From NCBI GenBank assembly GCA_037126765.1, contig JBBCBC010000009.1:23086870-23150869 (forward strand): DNA of 64,000 nucleotides, written 5' to 3'. The stretch is from Stenogyne calaminthoides (Eukaryota; Streptophyta; Magnoliopsida; Lamiales; Lamiaceae). Below the pieces are notes generated by a model. It saw only the letters and a list, made by a program, of their open reading frames with translations. It searched no databases and was not told the origin of the DNA. Below, piece after piece: positions 10,617-22,844 of this stretch; the first letter of the stretch is position 1; each line of letters opens with the position of its first letter. Both the position numbers and the translations under genes were made by a program.

Positions 10617-10885
10617 CTCCTTCCATCCTATTTTTTATTATCCGATTACTGTAGACACAGAGATTAAGAAAAAATAGGAGATAATAATATTAAATGGTGT
10701 AAAGTGGGTAAAGTGGGTTTGGTGGAGGAAAATAATAGTATTAAATGGTGTAAAGTGAGTTTGGTGGAGATAAATAATAGTATTAAATAATATTGAAAAT
10801 TGTTTTATTTCCTTTTTAGGAAATGACCAAACAAAATTAGGACGGCTGTTACGGAAACGAACAATCAAAATTAGGACTGAGGAAG
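10617..10885. mobile_element. Stowaway-like (Tc1/mariner) MITE 1
   Basis: The terminal repeats CTCCTTCCATCCTATTTT and AAAATTAGGACTGAGGAAG are inverted relatives of the Stowaway consensus CTCCCTCCGTCCC. TA dinucleotides flank both ends (10615-10616, 10886-10887). Inside, the phrase TTAAATGGTGTAAAGTG...TTTGGTGGAG is tandemly repeated. Confidence 0.8.
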
Positions 10886-10887
10886 TA

Positions 10888-12373
10888 TTAGATTAGATAT
10901 TGAGGTGATTCGTATAGACTGCTACATCTACTTTTTTTCAAATGAAGTGAATTGTGAAGAAAATAGAAAATTAGCAACAATAAAGTAAAAAGAATTAGAA
11001 TTAATGACTAGGAGGTCTAAAACCCAACTTAATAGTACTCTTAGATCCACATTACTTTTATAATTACTAATAGCTACAAAATTAATGTTAAAACCCGACA
11101 ATGTCCTTCCCACAATTTAAAGCACAAAAAAAATCATTAAAACCCTCAAATAAAAAAAATCATCGTCCCCACTCTGCCACCGCTGCTGGTCGCGGCGGCC
11201 ACCCTTCCTACGCTGCTGTTTTGTGAGAGTTTGGTTTAGGTGTTTTGCTATTTTGCGTTTAGATATGTTTGTTTTTTGAACGAATTATGAGTTTTGTTGC
11301 CGGACTTTTGGCCCAATTGATTTGGTTTTTTTGCCTGACTCTGAACATGGAGATGGATGATGGTAGTTGCCATTTGAATTTTTTCTGGGTTATGGAGGAT
11401 TTTGATTTTGGTAGATCAGATCTGGATTTTTTTAGGTTGGAGATGCATATGTGCATGTTGGGTGATGAGCGTCCTAGTCAAGATCTGCAACTCTCTGAGT
11501 TCGTCTCGAGTTGCAGTGCTGAGTCAACTGAGTCACCATCCAAGTCAACCGAGTCATGCCACAAATATTGAGTTAGAGATGAACATGTTCATCAAATTGA
11601 TGGACATGTTCATGTTTTTATGAATATGTTGCATGTCCAAATGATGAAGAAATTTTTGTAAGATGAATTTTTATTGGACTTTTGTGTAATGTTTCTGTTT
11701 AATTTTTCAGTTTTTAATATGAAATTTTCAAGTTGTATAAATTGAGCCTATTTTGCAAATCTTCACATAAATATTGAAAAATGTATGAAGGTGAATATTG
11801 AAGAAAGAATCTGTCATAAAAATGAAAGAAAAAAAAATATGGATTAAAGAAGAGAGTGTAAGAAAAGGTAAAATGATTTTTTTATGAGAAAAATGATGCT
11901 TAAGGTAAAATGGGGAAAATGACAAAAATAAGGGTATATCTATACTTTAGATGTATCATTTGCACCTGCAAGTAATTTTTAAAAAGGTTGGAATGGAAGG
12001 TTATTGGGTGTAGGGCTTTGGAGTGGAGGGTGAACCACTCAAAGAATTAAAGGTGCCAATAACCACCTACCTAATGTAATTAGGGCAAGGGTGGGGGATT
12101 TGGAGATTTTAATTGCCTCTTCTTTAGGCAACTAAACCTAATGTGAATGTAGTTTACTTTTAAGGAAGTCATTTATCACTCTATATAAATTTGGTACTCT
12201 TTGGCTTAATTCCCCCAACGATTTATTTCAATATTAACTAACGGTTGCAAAATGATAAAAAAGTGTTGAATTATTTAATTAAAGATGGCTTTACATTTGA
12301 AGGGTAAATATTGTTTGTCTGAGTTTTAAGTCTCCTTCTAGTTTGAACTTTTGAGATCAAAATTTTATGGTTA
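10888..12373. other. Spacer with a GC-richer island, no supported gene
   Basis: Around 11165-11230 the DNA becomes GC-rich (CGCTGCTGGTCGCGGCGGCC). A 100-codon frame at 11269-11571 follows, but it has no recognisable domain and its codons look like spacer. It may be a captured or decayed gene piece. The remainder is AT-rich and featureless. Confidence 0.4.
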
Positions 12374-12616
12374 GGTCTTGTATGAACCCGGGTGCACCGT
12401 GCACTCATAGTGTATTTTAGAAGCGTACAATTTGTTATGGTAAAAAGTGCGACTCATTTACACAAAAAATGCTATTGTTAATATGAGAACATAGTTGTAT
12501 GCTTCTGTTTGGAATAGTTGCATGTTTCTATTTTGGATAGTTCTTGGCTTAAAAATCTTATTATGAGTCTTGTGATCTTGTAATCTTGAAATCTTGCATA
12601 TGAGACCCACTCAAAT
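12374..12616. mobile_element. Foldback MITE remnant (second subfamily, copy 2)
   Basis: It begins GGTCTTGTATGAACCCGGGT then GCACCGTGCACTCATAG and ends ATGAGACCCACTC, the same borders as family 1. The interior (AAAGTGCGACTCATTTACAC, TTGTATGCTTCTGTTTGG) matches the copies at 1000-1245 and 17339-17583. Confidence 0.65.
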
Positions 12617-13055
12617 TTTATAGTACACCCCTACAAATAACCTACAAAATTTATTAATTAATATCAATGTAACTACAATTCTACTTTCTCTCAACAAATA
12701 ATATAATAATACCCTTAAATTTTATAAATCAACATTTAATCAACATTTAGAGTAGGCCAATTCTTGTGATTCCTAGAATTGTACAATCCAAATGATTTTT
12801 TTAAAAGTGCAAATTATTTTTACTGAAACATGCTACATATTTTTACCGGAAAGTGCAAGTTTTTTTCTAAAAATAAAAGGACCCCCCACCCCCACCACCC
12901 ACACACACACCACGAACGCATGTATGACCTATGAAGCACGTTTCCACTTTCCACCGTGGACCGCGGTCCAATCTGATACTGATCCGGCCCACATTTTCCG
13001 GCCCACTTCTATTTTATGCCCTTCTCATACTAGTTACTTGAGACTAATATTTGTG

Positions 13056-13061
13056 TTATTC

Positions 13062-13093
<32 letters not shown>
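13056..13093 (+). mobile_element. Minimal retroposition scar: 7 bp plus A31
   Basis: A run of 31 A's preceded by TTATTCC is bracketed by GAGACTAATATTTGTG (13040-13055) and GAGATTAATATTTGTG (13094-13109), a 16-bp duplication with one mismatch. This is the structure left by target-primed reverse transcription in which almost only the poly(A) tail was copied. Confidence 0.75.
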
Positions 13094-13096
<3 letters not shown>

Positions 13097-13109
13097 ATTA
13101 ATATTTGTG

Positions 13110-14774
13110 CAAATATATACTTTCTATACTGTATATAGTTTGAAAATTTGATCATTTTCAAAAGATGATTATTATTTTTACTTCCTGTCTTTAGGAATTT
13201 ATATAGCTATACCTTCATTTCTAGGACTCGAATCAATTGGCCATTTGTTGCAAACGTCTTCGTCTTTACTAACTAGTTAATACTCAATAGTCACATCTTG
13301 AATTATTATTTGAATATATATTTATTTCACCTTTTTTTCTTATCTTTTTTATAACTCGGTATCCAGTCTAAATATCAACTTATTCTAGGGATCAGAACCA
13401 ACAGTTCACTAGCGGTAACTCCATTTTAAATTAGAGCAAATTTATTTATGAATTGACTCATTTTAGGAGTCGATTGCAAGTTATTTTATTACCTACATAA
13501 AGCTTTTATTCATTTTTCTGGGTAATATTTTTTTTTATTCGTTTTTGGGATAATATTTAAATTCATTTGTATTCGTAGGTTGAAAAACTTCTTCATTACA
13601 ATTTATTGGCATTATAATTCAAATGTTTTTTCAATATCACTTGATACATGCACATCAAGATGTTCAACTACTTCTTCAATACAAGTTGATTCTATCTTCT
13701 AATTTTTTTTTTCTCTTTTTCTTAAATCAATGAAATTTCGGCTCCTTTTTATCTCTCTTAATTTGTTACTTTTTATTAGAATTTTAGATTTAAAATATGA
13801 GGAATTCGATTTTGTGTTAGATGGTTCTCATATATACGGAACTCACTTTCATATTTATACTTTATTTTGCTTAATATGATATAATCTGGGTAGAGTCATA
13901 ATTAAGTCCCCGGACCATGCAATATACATGTGATGGAAACTCGTTCTATACAAAATTTTCCCATAAAATATTTATTTATATGTCAAATTTGATCTTTATT
14001 TTCTTTTTTCTTTTCCAGTTTTCCAACTTGAAATTGGAAGGGTCCTTCAAATCGTGGAATAATCTTTCGAATTGAGGAATAAATTCTCCTCTTTATATTT
14101 TTTCTTAGCACAAAAGTTTTGGACTCTTTTTATTTTCTTCTCATTTTCCTGTTATGCGTGCGTGTTTGATTTTGTTTTGTTTTGTTTTTTCAATGGCTCA
14201 GTTGTTTGTTAGTAGTTTTTTTCATTTAATTACTCATTTTCTTTTTTTATTATGTTTAATTTGAAAATTTTCAATTGTTCTCCATTATTTGCACTTTTTT
14301 CTTGATAAAGTTTTGTATGTACCGAATGTATCGTGCAATTCAAGAAGTAACACTCTGTCGATTCAAGTTCATCAGAAATTCTAGTTCAATATATATGATC
14401 TATTTTAAGTGGTGGATTGACCCACAGTCACTACTAAATTTTCACCCTCACGATGTATTCAAAGCTCACACTCTAGCTCTCTATCAACCCTCTAACTGAC
14501 GCTCATTCTCAAACACGCTCACTGTCAAAACAAAAAGGGAAGATCTGCTCAAAACTCTAAAAAAATGAAGATCGATGCGATAACTAAATATTTTGAATGA
14601 CATTTGAATGTAGCAATGACAATTGAAATTTGAAATTGTCAATCTTGAGGTGAACTTGATTTTGGGGAAATAGATCTGAAATTATCGAACTTTTCAATAA
14701 CTGAAATAATTTTTTGAGGAAAGTGATGAGATTTTTTATTTATTTTTTAATGGTGGGGTGGGGGTGGGGGGAAT
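13110..14774. other. AT-rich spacer with one reverse-strand SINE
   Basis: Apart from the SINE copy at 13345-13437 no gene or element with clear ends is seen. Frames such as 14275-14499 are spurious. GGGGTGGGGTGGGGGTGGGG-like purine runs lie just before 14774. Confidence 0.5.
13345..13437 (-). mobile_element. SINE, truncated copy 2
   Basis: Read on the minus strand it contains CCGCTAGTGAACTGTTGGTT, TGATCCCTAGAATAAG and ends GGATACCGAGTTATAAAAA, matching the 3' part of the SINE at 7983-8127. Its 5' part and any duplication are not recognisable. Confidence 0.65.
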
Positions 14775-16356
14775 TGATTAGAGATGAAATTGAGTGAGTT
14801 ACGAGCGAGTTTTGGCCATGTTTTGAGTGTTTTTAGTGATATTCTTGTGGTGATTGAGAATAATCTGTATAAAATCACTAATTTGCTTCTTTGGTTTGTA
14901 TAACAGGAAAGAGGGCTGAAAATGGAGCTCGTGAGACTTCGCGGTGCATGAATCGGACTCCCGGTTGAAAAGATATGAAAGAAATACTGAAAAGTATTAG
15001 TTGGAGCTCGACCAATGCGGTCGAGCGGGCGGAAAAACAGGCAGGAGGAGGCGTTCGATCAGGTGTGGTCGAGCGAAACCGCTCAACCAAGGAAGGTGCT
15101 CGAGCGAAAATGAGTCCAGCGATAAAGAGGCGCTCGACCAGGTTAGGTCGAGCAGAAATGCTCGACCACGTGCTATGATCGAGCGGTCTGATAGGCGGCG
15201 TATATAAAGCCAGACGGGAAAAATAAGAAAAGGGGGGCACGAACTGGGAAGGGAGAAGACGGAGATTAGATAGAAAAAAGAGGAGAAAAGCATTCTAGGG
15301 TTCTGGGAGAAAGGAGAGAAATTCCACCACGAGAAACACGACCCGGTTATCAAACTTATTGGTTTTACATTCTATTTTTCCTGAATTTATCTTGTAGGAT
15401 TTCTAGAGTTTCTTATTCTTGAAGAACCATTTTAGGGTTTGTTTAATTATTTCATCCAATACTACTTGTTGCTACTTGAATTCAATTTATTAATCATTGT
15501 TGATTTGGTTTATGCATTCTTGCCAGATGATTTCTATAATTCAATTGGTTATTTGTGATTTGACGATCAAGATGGTAGGCTAAACCTTTGATTGCTTTGG
15601 ATAGGATGATCGCATAGAAATTGTGAATTGGTTATGCAATTAGGATGATTCAAGGTGTAAATTGGATAATCTTCTTAATTTGCTAATTTGAATAACTAAT
15701 CCAATAAAAACCATTGAGTTGAGTACGAAAGTTGTTAAAGAGAGGACGACCGAATCACTCTTTTCCAACGAATAGGCTTGAGGAGAGGGTTTGTGAAGGG
15801 GTTGGTAATATACCGGTTCATTTAGGGAGGACGACCGCATCACCCATCTTGAATAAGGGCAATAGTAATTAAGCACAATCTTAATAACTTGGTTATTTGG
15901 TATGTGAGGTAAAGAGGGTATTAGTTGAGTAGTCGGGAATAAAAACCGAGCTTTTGCTGTACCTGATTTAGTGCGGGATTAGGGAAGTTGATTGCCTAGT
16001 TTTAGTACACTTAGGATTACTCTTTTGTACACCACGATAGTCCTCGTCGCCAAACCAATTCCGAAAGTATACGTAGGGATTCCTGTCCAAAACAACATTC
16101 TCCAATATTTGCACTTCATCTGAAGTTAGAATTATAGTTGTTATCTGTTTACTTTCGTTAATTCCATAGTAGTGAAATAGAACTATAAAATCGCATCCAT
16201 ATTAGTTACGAAGCAAAGATTTCCAGGGATTTACACGCATACAAAACTTCATTTGGGTTCGATACTACTTGGTCCAAATATTTACCCTTGCTACAGTGAT
16301 CTCATACTCTTGTGGGGTAACTGCTAGTTAAGAATATAGCATTATACGACAAGTCA
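14775..16356 (+). mobile_element. Probable solo LTR of a retrotransposon
   Basis: The segment starts TGATTAGAG and ends GACAAGTCA, with GGAAT repeated on both sides (14770-14774, 16357-16361). That fits TG...CA termini and a 5-bp duplication. A TATA box TATATAAA lies at 15201-15208. Upstream of it, 15006-15185, is an array of GCTCGACC / GGTCGAGC words. Downstream is a purine-rich leader. No primer-binding site or polyprotein follows, so it is either a solo LTR or a fragment. Family is uncertain, probably Ty3/Gypsy-like. Confidence 0.55.
15201..15208 (+). promoter_or_regulatory. TATA box of the putative LTR
   Basis: TATATAAA in the context GGCGGCG-TATATAAA-GCCAGACGGG. It lies just downstream of the GCTCGACC motif array, as expected for a U3 promoter. 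Confidence 0.6.
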
Positions 16357-17338
16357 GGAATCTGGAACAACTGAAATGAATAGGGGTTTAGTAAGGTTAA
16401 AATGGGTAAACCACGATGAGAATTATGTCTATTTGTAATAGATAAATTTTATTGTATCTATTAATGATGGATTTTCAAAAATGGTATATAAGAGCAATTT
16501 TTCCAATATTAAAATATCTTACCTACTTGTCCATTGAGCTGATTATATTTTTCTACCTAATTTATGAAATCAAATTTAATTCAAAAGGGTCTCTTGTTAT
16601 ATGTAGTATCTTGAATCTGAATGACATATAAAAACGCATGATAAATACATATCTGAAAATAAAGCATATGTATAGTTAATTATGCTAGAGTCAAGAGATT
16701 AATAGTACAATGCAAGAATAACTCCATAGTTGTATTGATCCAACTTGCTTTTTTTCATTTTATATATTGAAAATGCCATCCATTCTTAATTGTTTCACCA
16801 AGTGTATAGTCCTATATGTCCACAAATTCTACAAACAACTAATTTCCAACTTTCAACTCCAACCCACAACCAAAAATTGCTTTCAATTTTTAATGGGATT
16901 TCTGGCTTCTTAGATTCTTAGGACCACAACCATTTATTATCTTTTCTTTTTTTCAAAAAAAACCTACTTTAGTATATAATGTCATTGGTGTGAGTTGGGG
17001 TAGTAAGTATCTATAATAATGGCGATAAAAGAAAATATCAAGAACATACCACAACGTTGTGTTTCCCACCGGCACTTTTTATTGCTTCCATGTATTATAT
17101 TTGTTTCCTCATTTTTATTTTGTAAGACATTCTTAGGGTGGTTGTTTTTACATTTTTAAATAGATCAAAATTTTAAATTATGGAGTTGGTTTTTTGCGAA
17201 TTTGAGTTCATTTGAACTTTTCAAATATCGGCTTTTAGCATATGAAGTATTACTATTTAAAAAATATTTAATTTTTTTATAGTATGTATTATAATTTTTA
17301 AAATCACTAAACAATGACATTTTATATGTTAAACAAGT
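16357..17338. other. AT-rich spacer, nothing recognised
   Basis: No coding frame or terminal repeat structure that I can support. Confidence 0.5.
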
Positions 17339-17583
17339 CTAGGTCTTGTATGCAAATCGGGTGTCTGATAGAAGACTTATAAGAAATTTTAGAAAGCGTC
17401 TGACTTATTATCTTTGAAAAGTGTAACTTATGTACAAAGAAAAGTGCAACTGTTAATATAAGAACATATTTGCATGCTTCTGTTTGAAATAGTTGCACGT
17501 TTCTGTTTTTTATAATTGGACGCTTTTAAAATGAGTATGAGTCTTGTTTATCTTACAAGGTCTGCATATCGCATTCCACTCGT
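17339..17583. mobile_element. Foldback MITE remnant (second subfamily, copy 3)
   Basis: It starts AGGTCTTGTATGCAAATCGG and ends near TCGCATTCCACTC. It shares GCGTCTGACTTATTA, AAAAGTGCAACTGTTAATAT and GCATGCTTCTGTTTGAAATA with 1000-1245 and 12374-12616. Non-coding. Confidence 0.65.
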
Positions 17584-18605
17584 TAAACAATGTCATTTTG
17601 TATGCTAAATAGTAATAATTTGAAAAGGAGAGTTCGGGTGTAGGTACATGAAAGTTTTTGTGTAAATTTTTATAATCAAATTAAAGTAGATAGAGTTTGT
17701 AATTAAAATTAATTTTTTTTATTAAAAAAACAAGTAAAATCACGTGTGTGGCTGTTTCTACTTTAAGTCGAAAATTGCTTTTTTTTTTTTAGTAATTTGA
17801 AGTAAAACTAAATTGAAAACACTTCTTTCAATATTTCGAACTAAAAAATGAAAAGTATCGAAAGTTTTCGCAAACACCTCTCTTATGTGAGACCATTTCA
17901 CACGTGGAACAATCGAAATTCATCATATGAATAAAAAAAGAACAATATAAATCTATCTACAAACTCATTTAATTAAATATTACACGTTTTTAATTACATT
18001 TCATGTTTAAAAAAGAATTGCCTTTATATTTTGGTTGCTTTATTTTGGGGGATAAAGTTTCCCCTCAAACTCAGAAACCACATTCCCCACTTTCAAAATG
18101 CACTTCTCTTCTCTCAATCTTCAACTTTACCTTTACCTCCTTTTCAATCCATTCTTTATTGTTCTTTCAAAAAAAATCCATTATTTATTGTTATTATTAT
18201 TATTATTTTTATTTTTCTGATTCACTTCATTACTATTATTAATTGATATGTTGCTTTGGTCAATTACTTATTACTACCTCACATTTTTTGACCAAACATG
18301 GAGTCGTACGGCTGAAAAGAGAAGCAGTAACTTGCCTTGTATTTTTTATTTTATTTTCTTGACATGTATTTATCATCTTTCGATTCACGAAAAAATTCAT
18401 AAGCAGCAGATCATACGTTAAAATGTGCTACAGACTAGTGGGTGAACATTGGACAGCCTTACTTAATGTCAAAAAATTTGTTTTGAGAAATGTTCAAATA
18501 TAGTAGTACATTATATTTATTTGTATATGTTAAATTATGTTCATTGTTTAATCTCTTTATATGGGGGTGCATATCTCTAGGAATATTAATTAAGACTAAT
18601 TTTTA
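17584..18605. other. AT-rich spacer, nothing recognised
   Basis: Frames at 18003-18246 are low-complexity (TTATTATTATT) and show no family features. Confidence 0.5.
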
Positions 18606-18843
18606 AGAGTGGTCTCATATGCACTATGCGCACCGTGCATTTCATAGTATATTTTAGAATTATGCAATTTGTTATATTGAAATATGCAACTTGTTTACAC
18701 TGAAGTACTGGATCATGCAACTTGTTTTCCATATTAATAATTACAAGATTCAGTATAAATAAATTTAATATTTTAATACAACAAATTATAATATTTTAAA
18801 ATACACTTTAAAATACACGGTGCACCTAGTGCATCAAGACTTA
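18606..18843. mobile_element. Foldback MITE, complete copy (family 1)
   Basis: The ends TCTCATATGCACTATGCGCA / ACGGTGCACCTAGTGCATCA are inverted relatives, and the arms fold around the CACTGAAGTACTGGATCATG centre. Homologous along its length to 4022-4246. Confidence 0.75.
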
Positions 18844-20294
18844 GTCAATTTTTAACCTAAGAAAGGTGGTGTTAACAAAATATTATATTTTGAGAAGGGG
18901 GTTTAGTTTAGTGACTCTGAGAAAAATTCTTTAAAGTTTTTTTTTTTTTTTTTTGACAGTTGAAAAATTCTTTAAAAGTTAAAGTGACATGGGCATGTAA
19001 ATTTGTGAAGATCATAGATGGTAAATCAGTCTATTATTACAAGTTACAACGCATTATTTTGCATATTAGTATAATTAATTTTGGAGTGTATTTCCAAAGG
19101 CTCAGCTTTAAAATGCATGCTTAGCTTGAAACCTTTGATTTATGCTAGGTCCAAACTTATAAATGCAAATAGGATTTTCTCCATTAAAGAGACAAATGAC
19201 ATTTCTCCCTTTCAGTCTTTACCCTAAAGATAAGGCAGATTTTGAAGCATATAATTTGGTCGAATTTAACCATCTCTGTTCTCTTCTCACCTAAAAATTA
19301 TTTGTAATTGCATTTGAAAAAAAAAATGAAATTGCATTATTATAGATAAGACAATATGTTTGCTTTATCTTACAATTTATATAACACTATACTGTCCTAC
19401 ATAAAAAAATTATTTAATTTACAAACACAAATATTAAATTATGTTCTAGTAAAACGTTAATACTTTAAAAAATGGAGTAATATTTCATTTGAGAGGTATT
19501 TTCGGAATGAGACCGTCTATTTCGTAGTTGGTGTTCCACTTTGGATTGCATAATATGGATGGATGACACGTGGAATATTAAAAAATATCAAACAAACCAC
19601 TATATTTTGAGTCCATATATTACAAATTCATGCAGAGTAAAACACCAATAAAATACAAAAAAGTGAAAAAGGATAATCGAACCGGGTATTTCCATATCAT
19701 CTTTAAATTGACACAAAAGATACCTACTAATGTACTAATTATACTGAATTGATGTACAGATTATACTATTTCTATTTAGTATAGTACACTAAAACCTTAT
19801 AATATCTAATCCTTGCACCAAATAAGTGAAAATATAATGACACATCAAAGACATATGTACAACACAATGGGAGAATCTATGCTTCACTTTCTTCTCAAGA
19901 AAATCATGCCCTCTACTGCCCATCACATGACCCATACTTCAATGTGATATGCTCTCTCCATTCCCAATTATACCCCTAACACCAATTACAACATATTTTC
20001 TTTCTTTTATCATTTCTTCCTCTGTTTTTTCACTTTATCGTCCCTTTTACCCTTTCTTATAGACCTGAGTTCTTAATATTGCATACTAAAGATGATGAAT
20101 TGTCATATTTCTCCCTATGTAATACTCCTTATGTCCTGCACTCGATTTCTGATTTACTATTTGCATGATATTTAATGTCAAAATTGTTTATTAGTATTTG
20201 AGGGTTAAAGTGGTTAAATTTTAGTTCACAAGATAAAACTATGTTACTGCGTATTATTAATTTTTCAATTCTCACATAATAAATTAATGAAATA
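18844..20294. other. AT-rich spacer, nothing recognised
   Basis: No gene or element with clear ends. A GACACGTGG G-box-like word occurs near 19565 without a neighbouring gene. Confidence 0.5.
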
Positions 20295-21561
20295 TGTTGG
20301 TCCCGGTGGGAAAATTCATTTTGCGCGTGCGGAAGCAAAACATTTTCATTGCGGTGCATATAAAACAGGGGTGAAGGAATGGTGATTCCAGATTTTTCAC
20401 CTTTTAAGCTCATGTGTTGTGTCTTGCTTATAATCGAGTGCGTATGACAAGATAAGAACGTAAAGCAGTAAAGAACACAACAATGTATAGTGGTTCGGAG
20501 ACTCAAGCTTCTACATCCACTCTCCCTGTTTCTAGGGAAATTCCTTCAAACACTTCCTAAGGCTTTCTGACTACCTCTGTAGTTTACTAATCTTTCTACT
20601 TTGAGCTTTCTGACTACCTCTGTAGTTTACTAACTCAAAGTCTCTGGACTTATCACCCTCTCGGGCTCGCCTCTTAGATGTTTAACGAGTTCACACTCCT
20701 TCGGGACTTATCACCCTCACTCGGGATTGCCTAACAACTACCTCACTTCACCACTCGTTATCTCTTACGAGAATGGGTTTGGGTTTGGTGTTGTCTCCAA
20801 CTATGGTGAGATTTTCCCTTACAATGGTTTAACCTCAATGCTAAGGTTGGGAAAATCTCTCTAAGCTTATGATACATCGTGGGTTGCTTAAGTTGGGTTC
20901 TAGAACACTCTTTGAATATATTTGTATATCTACAGATTTGTGTTCTAGGGTGGGAATGCTTTGACTATAACGCTCTTGGCTCTGTAGCATTTTGTGCATA
21001 ATCTCCACGCATCCACACTTTAATTTGATGGAAGAACTTGTATTTATAGTGTGGATTTGAATGTTACCGTTGGAGAGAATCTCATTCAAATTCATACTAT
21101 TCTTTGTAGGTTATGCAGCTTTTCCAGGCTGGTTGTCTTCCTCTCGTTGGTCCACGTCAGTTGGATTCCAACGGCTATATTCCTCAGCTTCAGTACCTCG
21201 GAACATTCAGGATATACTGAGCTTTCAGTATATTACTGAGTCTACAGTAATTACTGTGCCTTCAGTATTCTCTGAGCCTTCAGGTTTCTCTGAGCTTTCA
21301 GGTTTCTCTGAGTCTTCAGATTCTCTGAGTCTTCAGATTCTCTGAGTCTTCAGATTTCTCTGAGTCTTCAGATTCTCAGTTTCATACTGAGTCATCAGAA
21401 TCTAACCTGTTCTATATCTGCCGACTATACACGGTGCAGATAACATCCTGAACACTCTAAAACTGAACCTTGACTCATCTATCAAGATTATCCTGAACAT
21501 GTCATACTCAGGGGTTTTAGGATCTAATCAAAATCCTCTTTATTAAAGTCATTTCCCAACA
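20295..21561 (-). repeat. 3' LTR of the non-coding retrotransposon
   Basis: Aligns by eye with 22845-24086 along its whole length. A minus-strand TATA box is at 21041-21048 (CTATAAATAC read in reverse). A CTGAGTCTTCAGATT-type minisatellite lies at about 21265-21375, in U3. Confidence 0.9.
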
Positions 21562-21575
21562 ATTTCCCCCTTTTT
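21562..21575 (-). other. Polypurine tract
   Basis: On the minus strand AAAAAGGGGGAAAT directly precedes the 3' LTR, the position of the second-strand priming site. Confidence 0.8.
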
Positions 21576-22735
21576 GATGATGCCAAAACCATCTTGTTAC
21601 AACATTCTTAACCTATACTCAGGTTTTAGTTTTTCCTATTACAAGAATGGTAAATCTCTTTAACAATCAATTCAGCAATGAATCACCCAACAATTTCATC
21701 ACTAAATAACAATAATCGGGCATATCAAATATAGAGACATGTAAAAAAGATAATGAGGTATTATCTTTGAGCATAAAGATAAAGTTTCATTGATGTATGA
21801 TAGTCTATTACAGTTTACAATGAACTTATCAGAAAAATAAAGAAAAAAAAACATAAAGAATTACAAGTCTTCAGTCTTGGTCTTCAGTCTTCTTGATCTT
21901 CAGCTCGGCTCCTTATTCCTCTTCTTCTACGAACCTTGTCTGATCAGGCATACTGACACTCATGCTGACTGAGTTCAGTTCTTCTTACTTCAGACATCCT
22001 GACCCTCAGGTCTCTTTTACTTACTAACCCTCAGGTCACTTGACCTATACTGAGTCTCAGTTCACTTTACTTACTGAGCCTCAAATCACTTTTACTCAGG
22101 GTATCTGATTTCTTCTTTGTCTGATCTGATCAGTTCGACTGATCAGATCAACACATCTTCAGATCAACATATCAGAATATCATCAGGTCATCATATCAGG
22201 TTGGCATATCAGGTTTATCATATCTGATCTCGATCACGTCTGATCTCGACCAGTCTCATCTATTTATCTTCAAATCTGATCTCGATCACGTCTGATCTTG
22301 ATCAGTCTCTTTTGCTCATCTTCTGATTTGCAACCTTCTCTTCTGATTTGCAACCTTCTCTTCTGATTTGCTGGCTTTAGCTTTTCTTCTCATTCTGATT
22401 TAGCACAGCTCATCAGTTTAACTCCGAACTCATCTAACTCATCTGATCTCGATCAGTCTCATCTGCAGCCTCGTCTGATCTCGATCATCTACTTTTGATT
22501 CCGTGAGTTCCCCCTAAATTTGTTCTTTCGTTCCCCCTCAACTTGTTATTTGTAAATTTTCTTGAATAACACAAGTTGATAATGTTTTGACATAGAACTG
22601 AAATATCCCAACAATTTCTTAATTGATAAAGATGCCAAAACATCAGAATATATGCATTTTTAAAGAAATGCATTTTTCTTTAAAAAGATATGTTCAGGTG
22701 GTCACTCTGAAATTAGTGAACCTTTTGAACTACCC

Positions 22736-22747
22736 GCTCTGATACCA
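22736..22747 (-). other. Extra copy of the primer-binding site
   Basis: GCTCTGATACCA (minus: TGGTATCAGAGC) followed by CTTGTTGG repeats the true site 95 bp away. The surrounding 64 bp (TCAGGTGGTCACTCTGAA...) is also duplicated at 22789-22853. Confidence 0.8.
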
Positions 22748-22830
22748 CTTGTTGGTATCAGATCAGAGACAGGTTTTAAAATAGATCTGCTCAGGCGATC
22801 ACTTTGAAGATAGTGATCTGTTGAGTACCT

Positions 22831-22842
22831 GCTCTGATACCA
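22831..22842 (-). other. Primer-binding site for initiator tRNA-Met
   Basis: TGGTATCAGAGC on the minus strand, two bases inside the 5' LTR, complementary to the 3' end of plant initiator tRNA-Met. It sets the orientation of the element. Confidence 0.9.
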
Positions 22843-22844
22843 CT

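Noticed and set aside
11269..11571. 100-codon frame MFFERIMSFVAGLLAQ...
   Set aside because: No domain, no intron or promoter context and composition like spacer; at most a captured fragment.
12792..13151. 119-codon frame containing a lysine run
   Set aside because: It reads through the A31 tail and its duplication, so it cannot be an old gene.
14878..15353. Overlapping frames on both strands, 60-120 codons
   Set aside because: They arise from the GC-rich GCTCGACC array in the LTR; no domain.
20129..21345. Frames within the left LTR, repeated near 23412-23705
   Set aside because: Same sequence in both LTRs with CAG-rich minisatellite; non-coding LTR DNA.
22140..22480. Regular CTGATCTCGATCA repeats as a possible CRISPR-like array
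   Set aside because: Units vary in length, no unique spacers, inside a plant LTR element.
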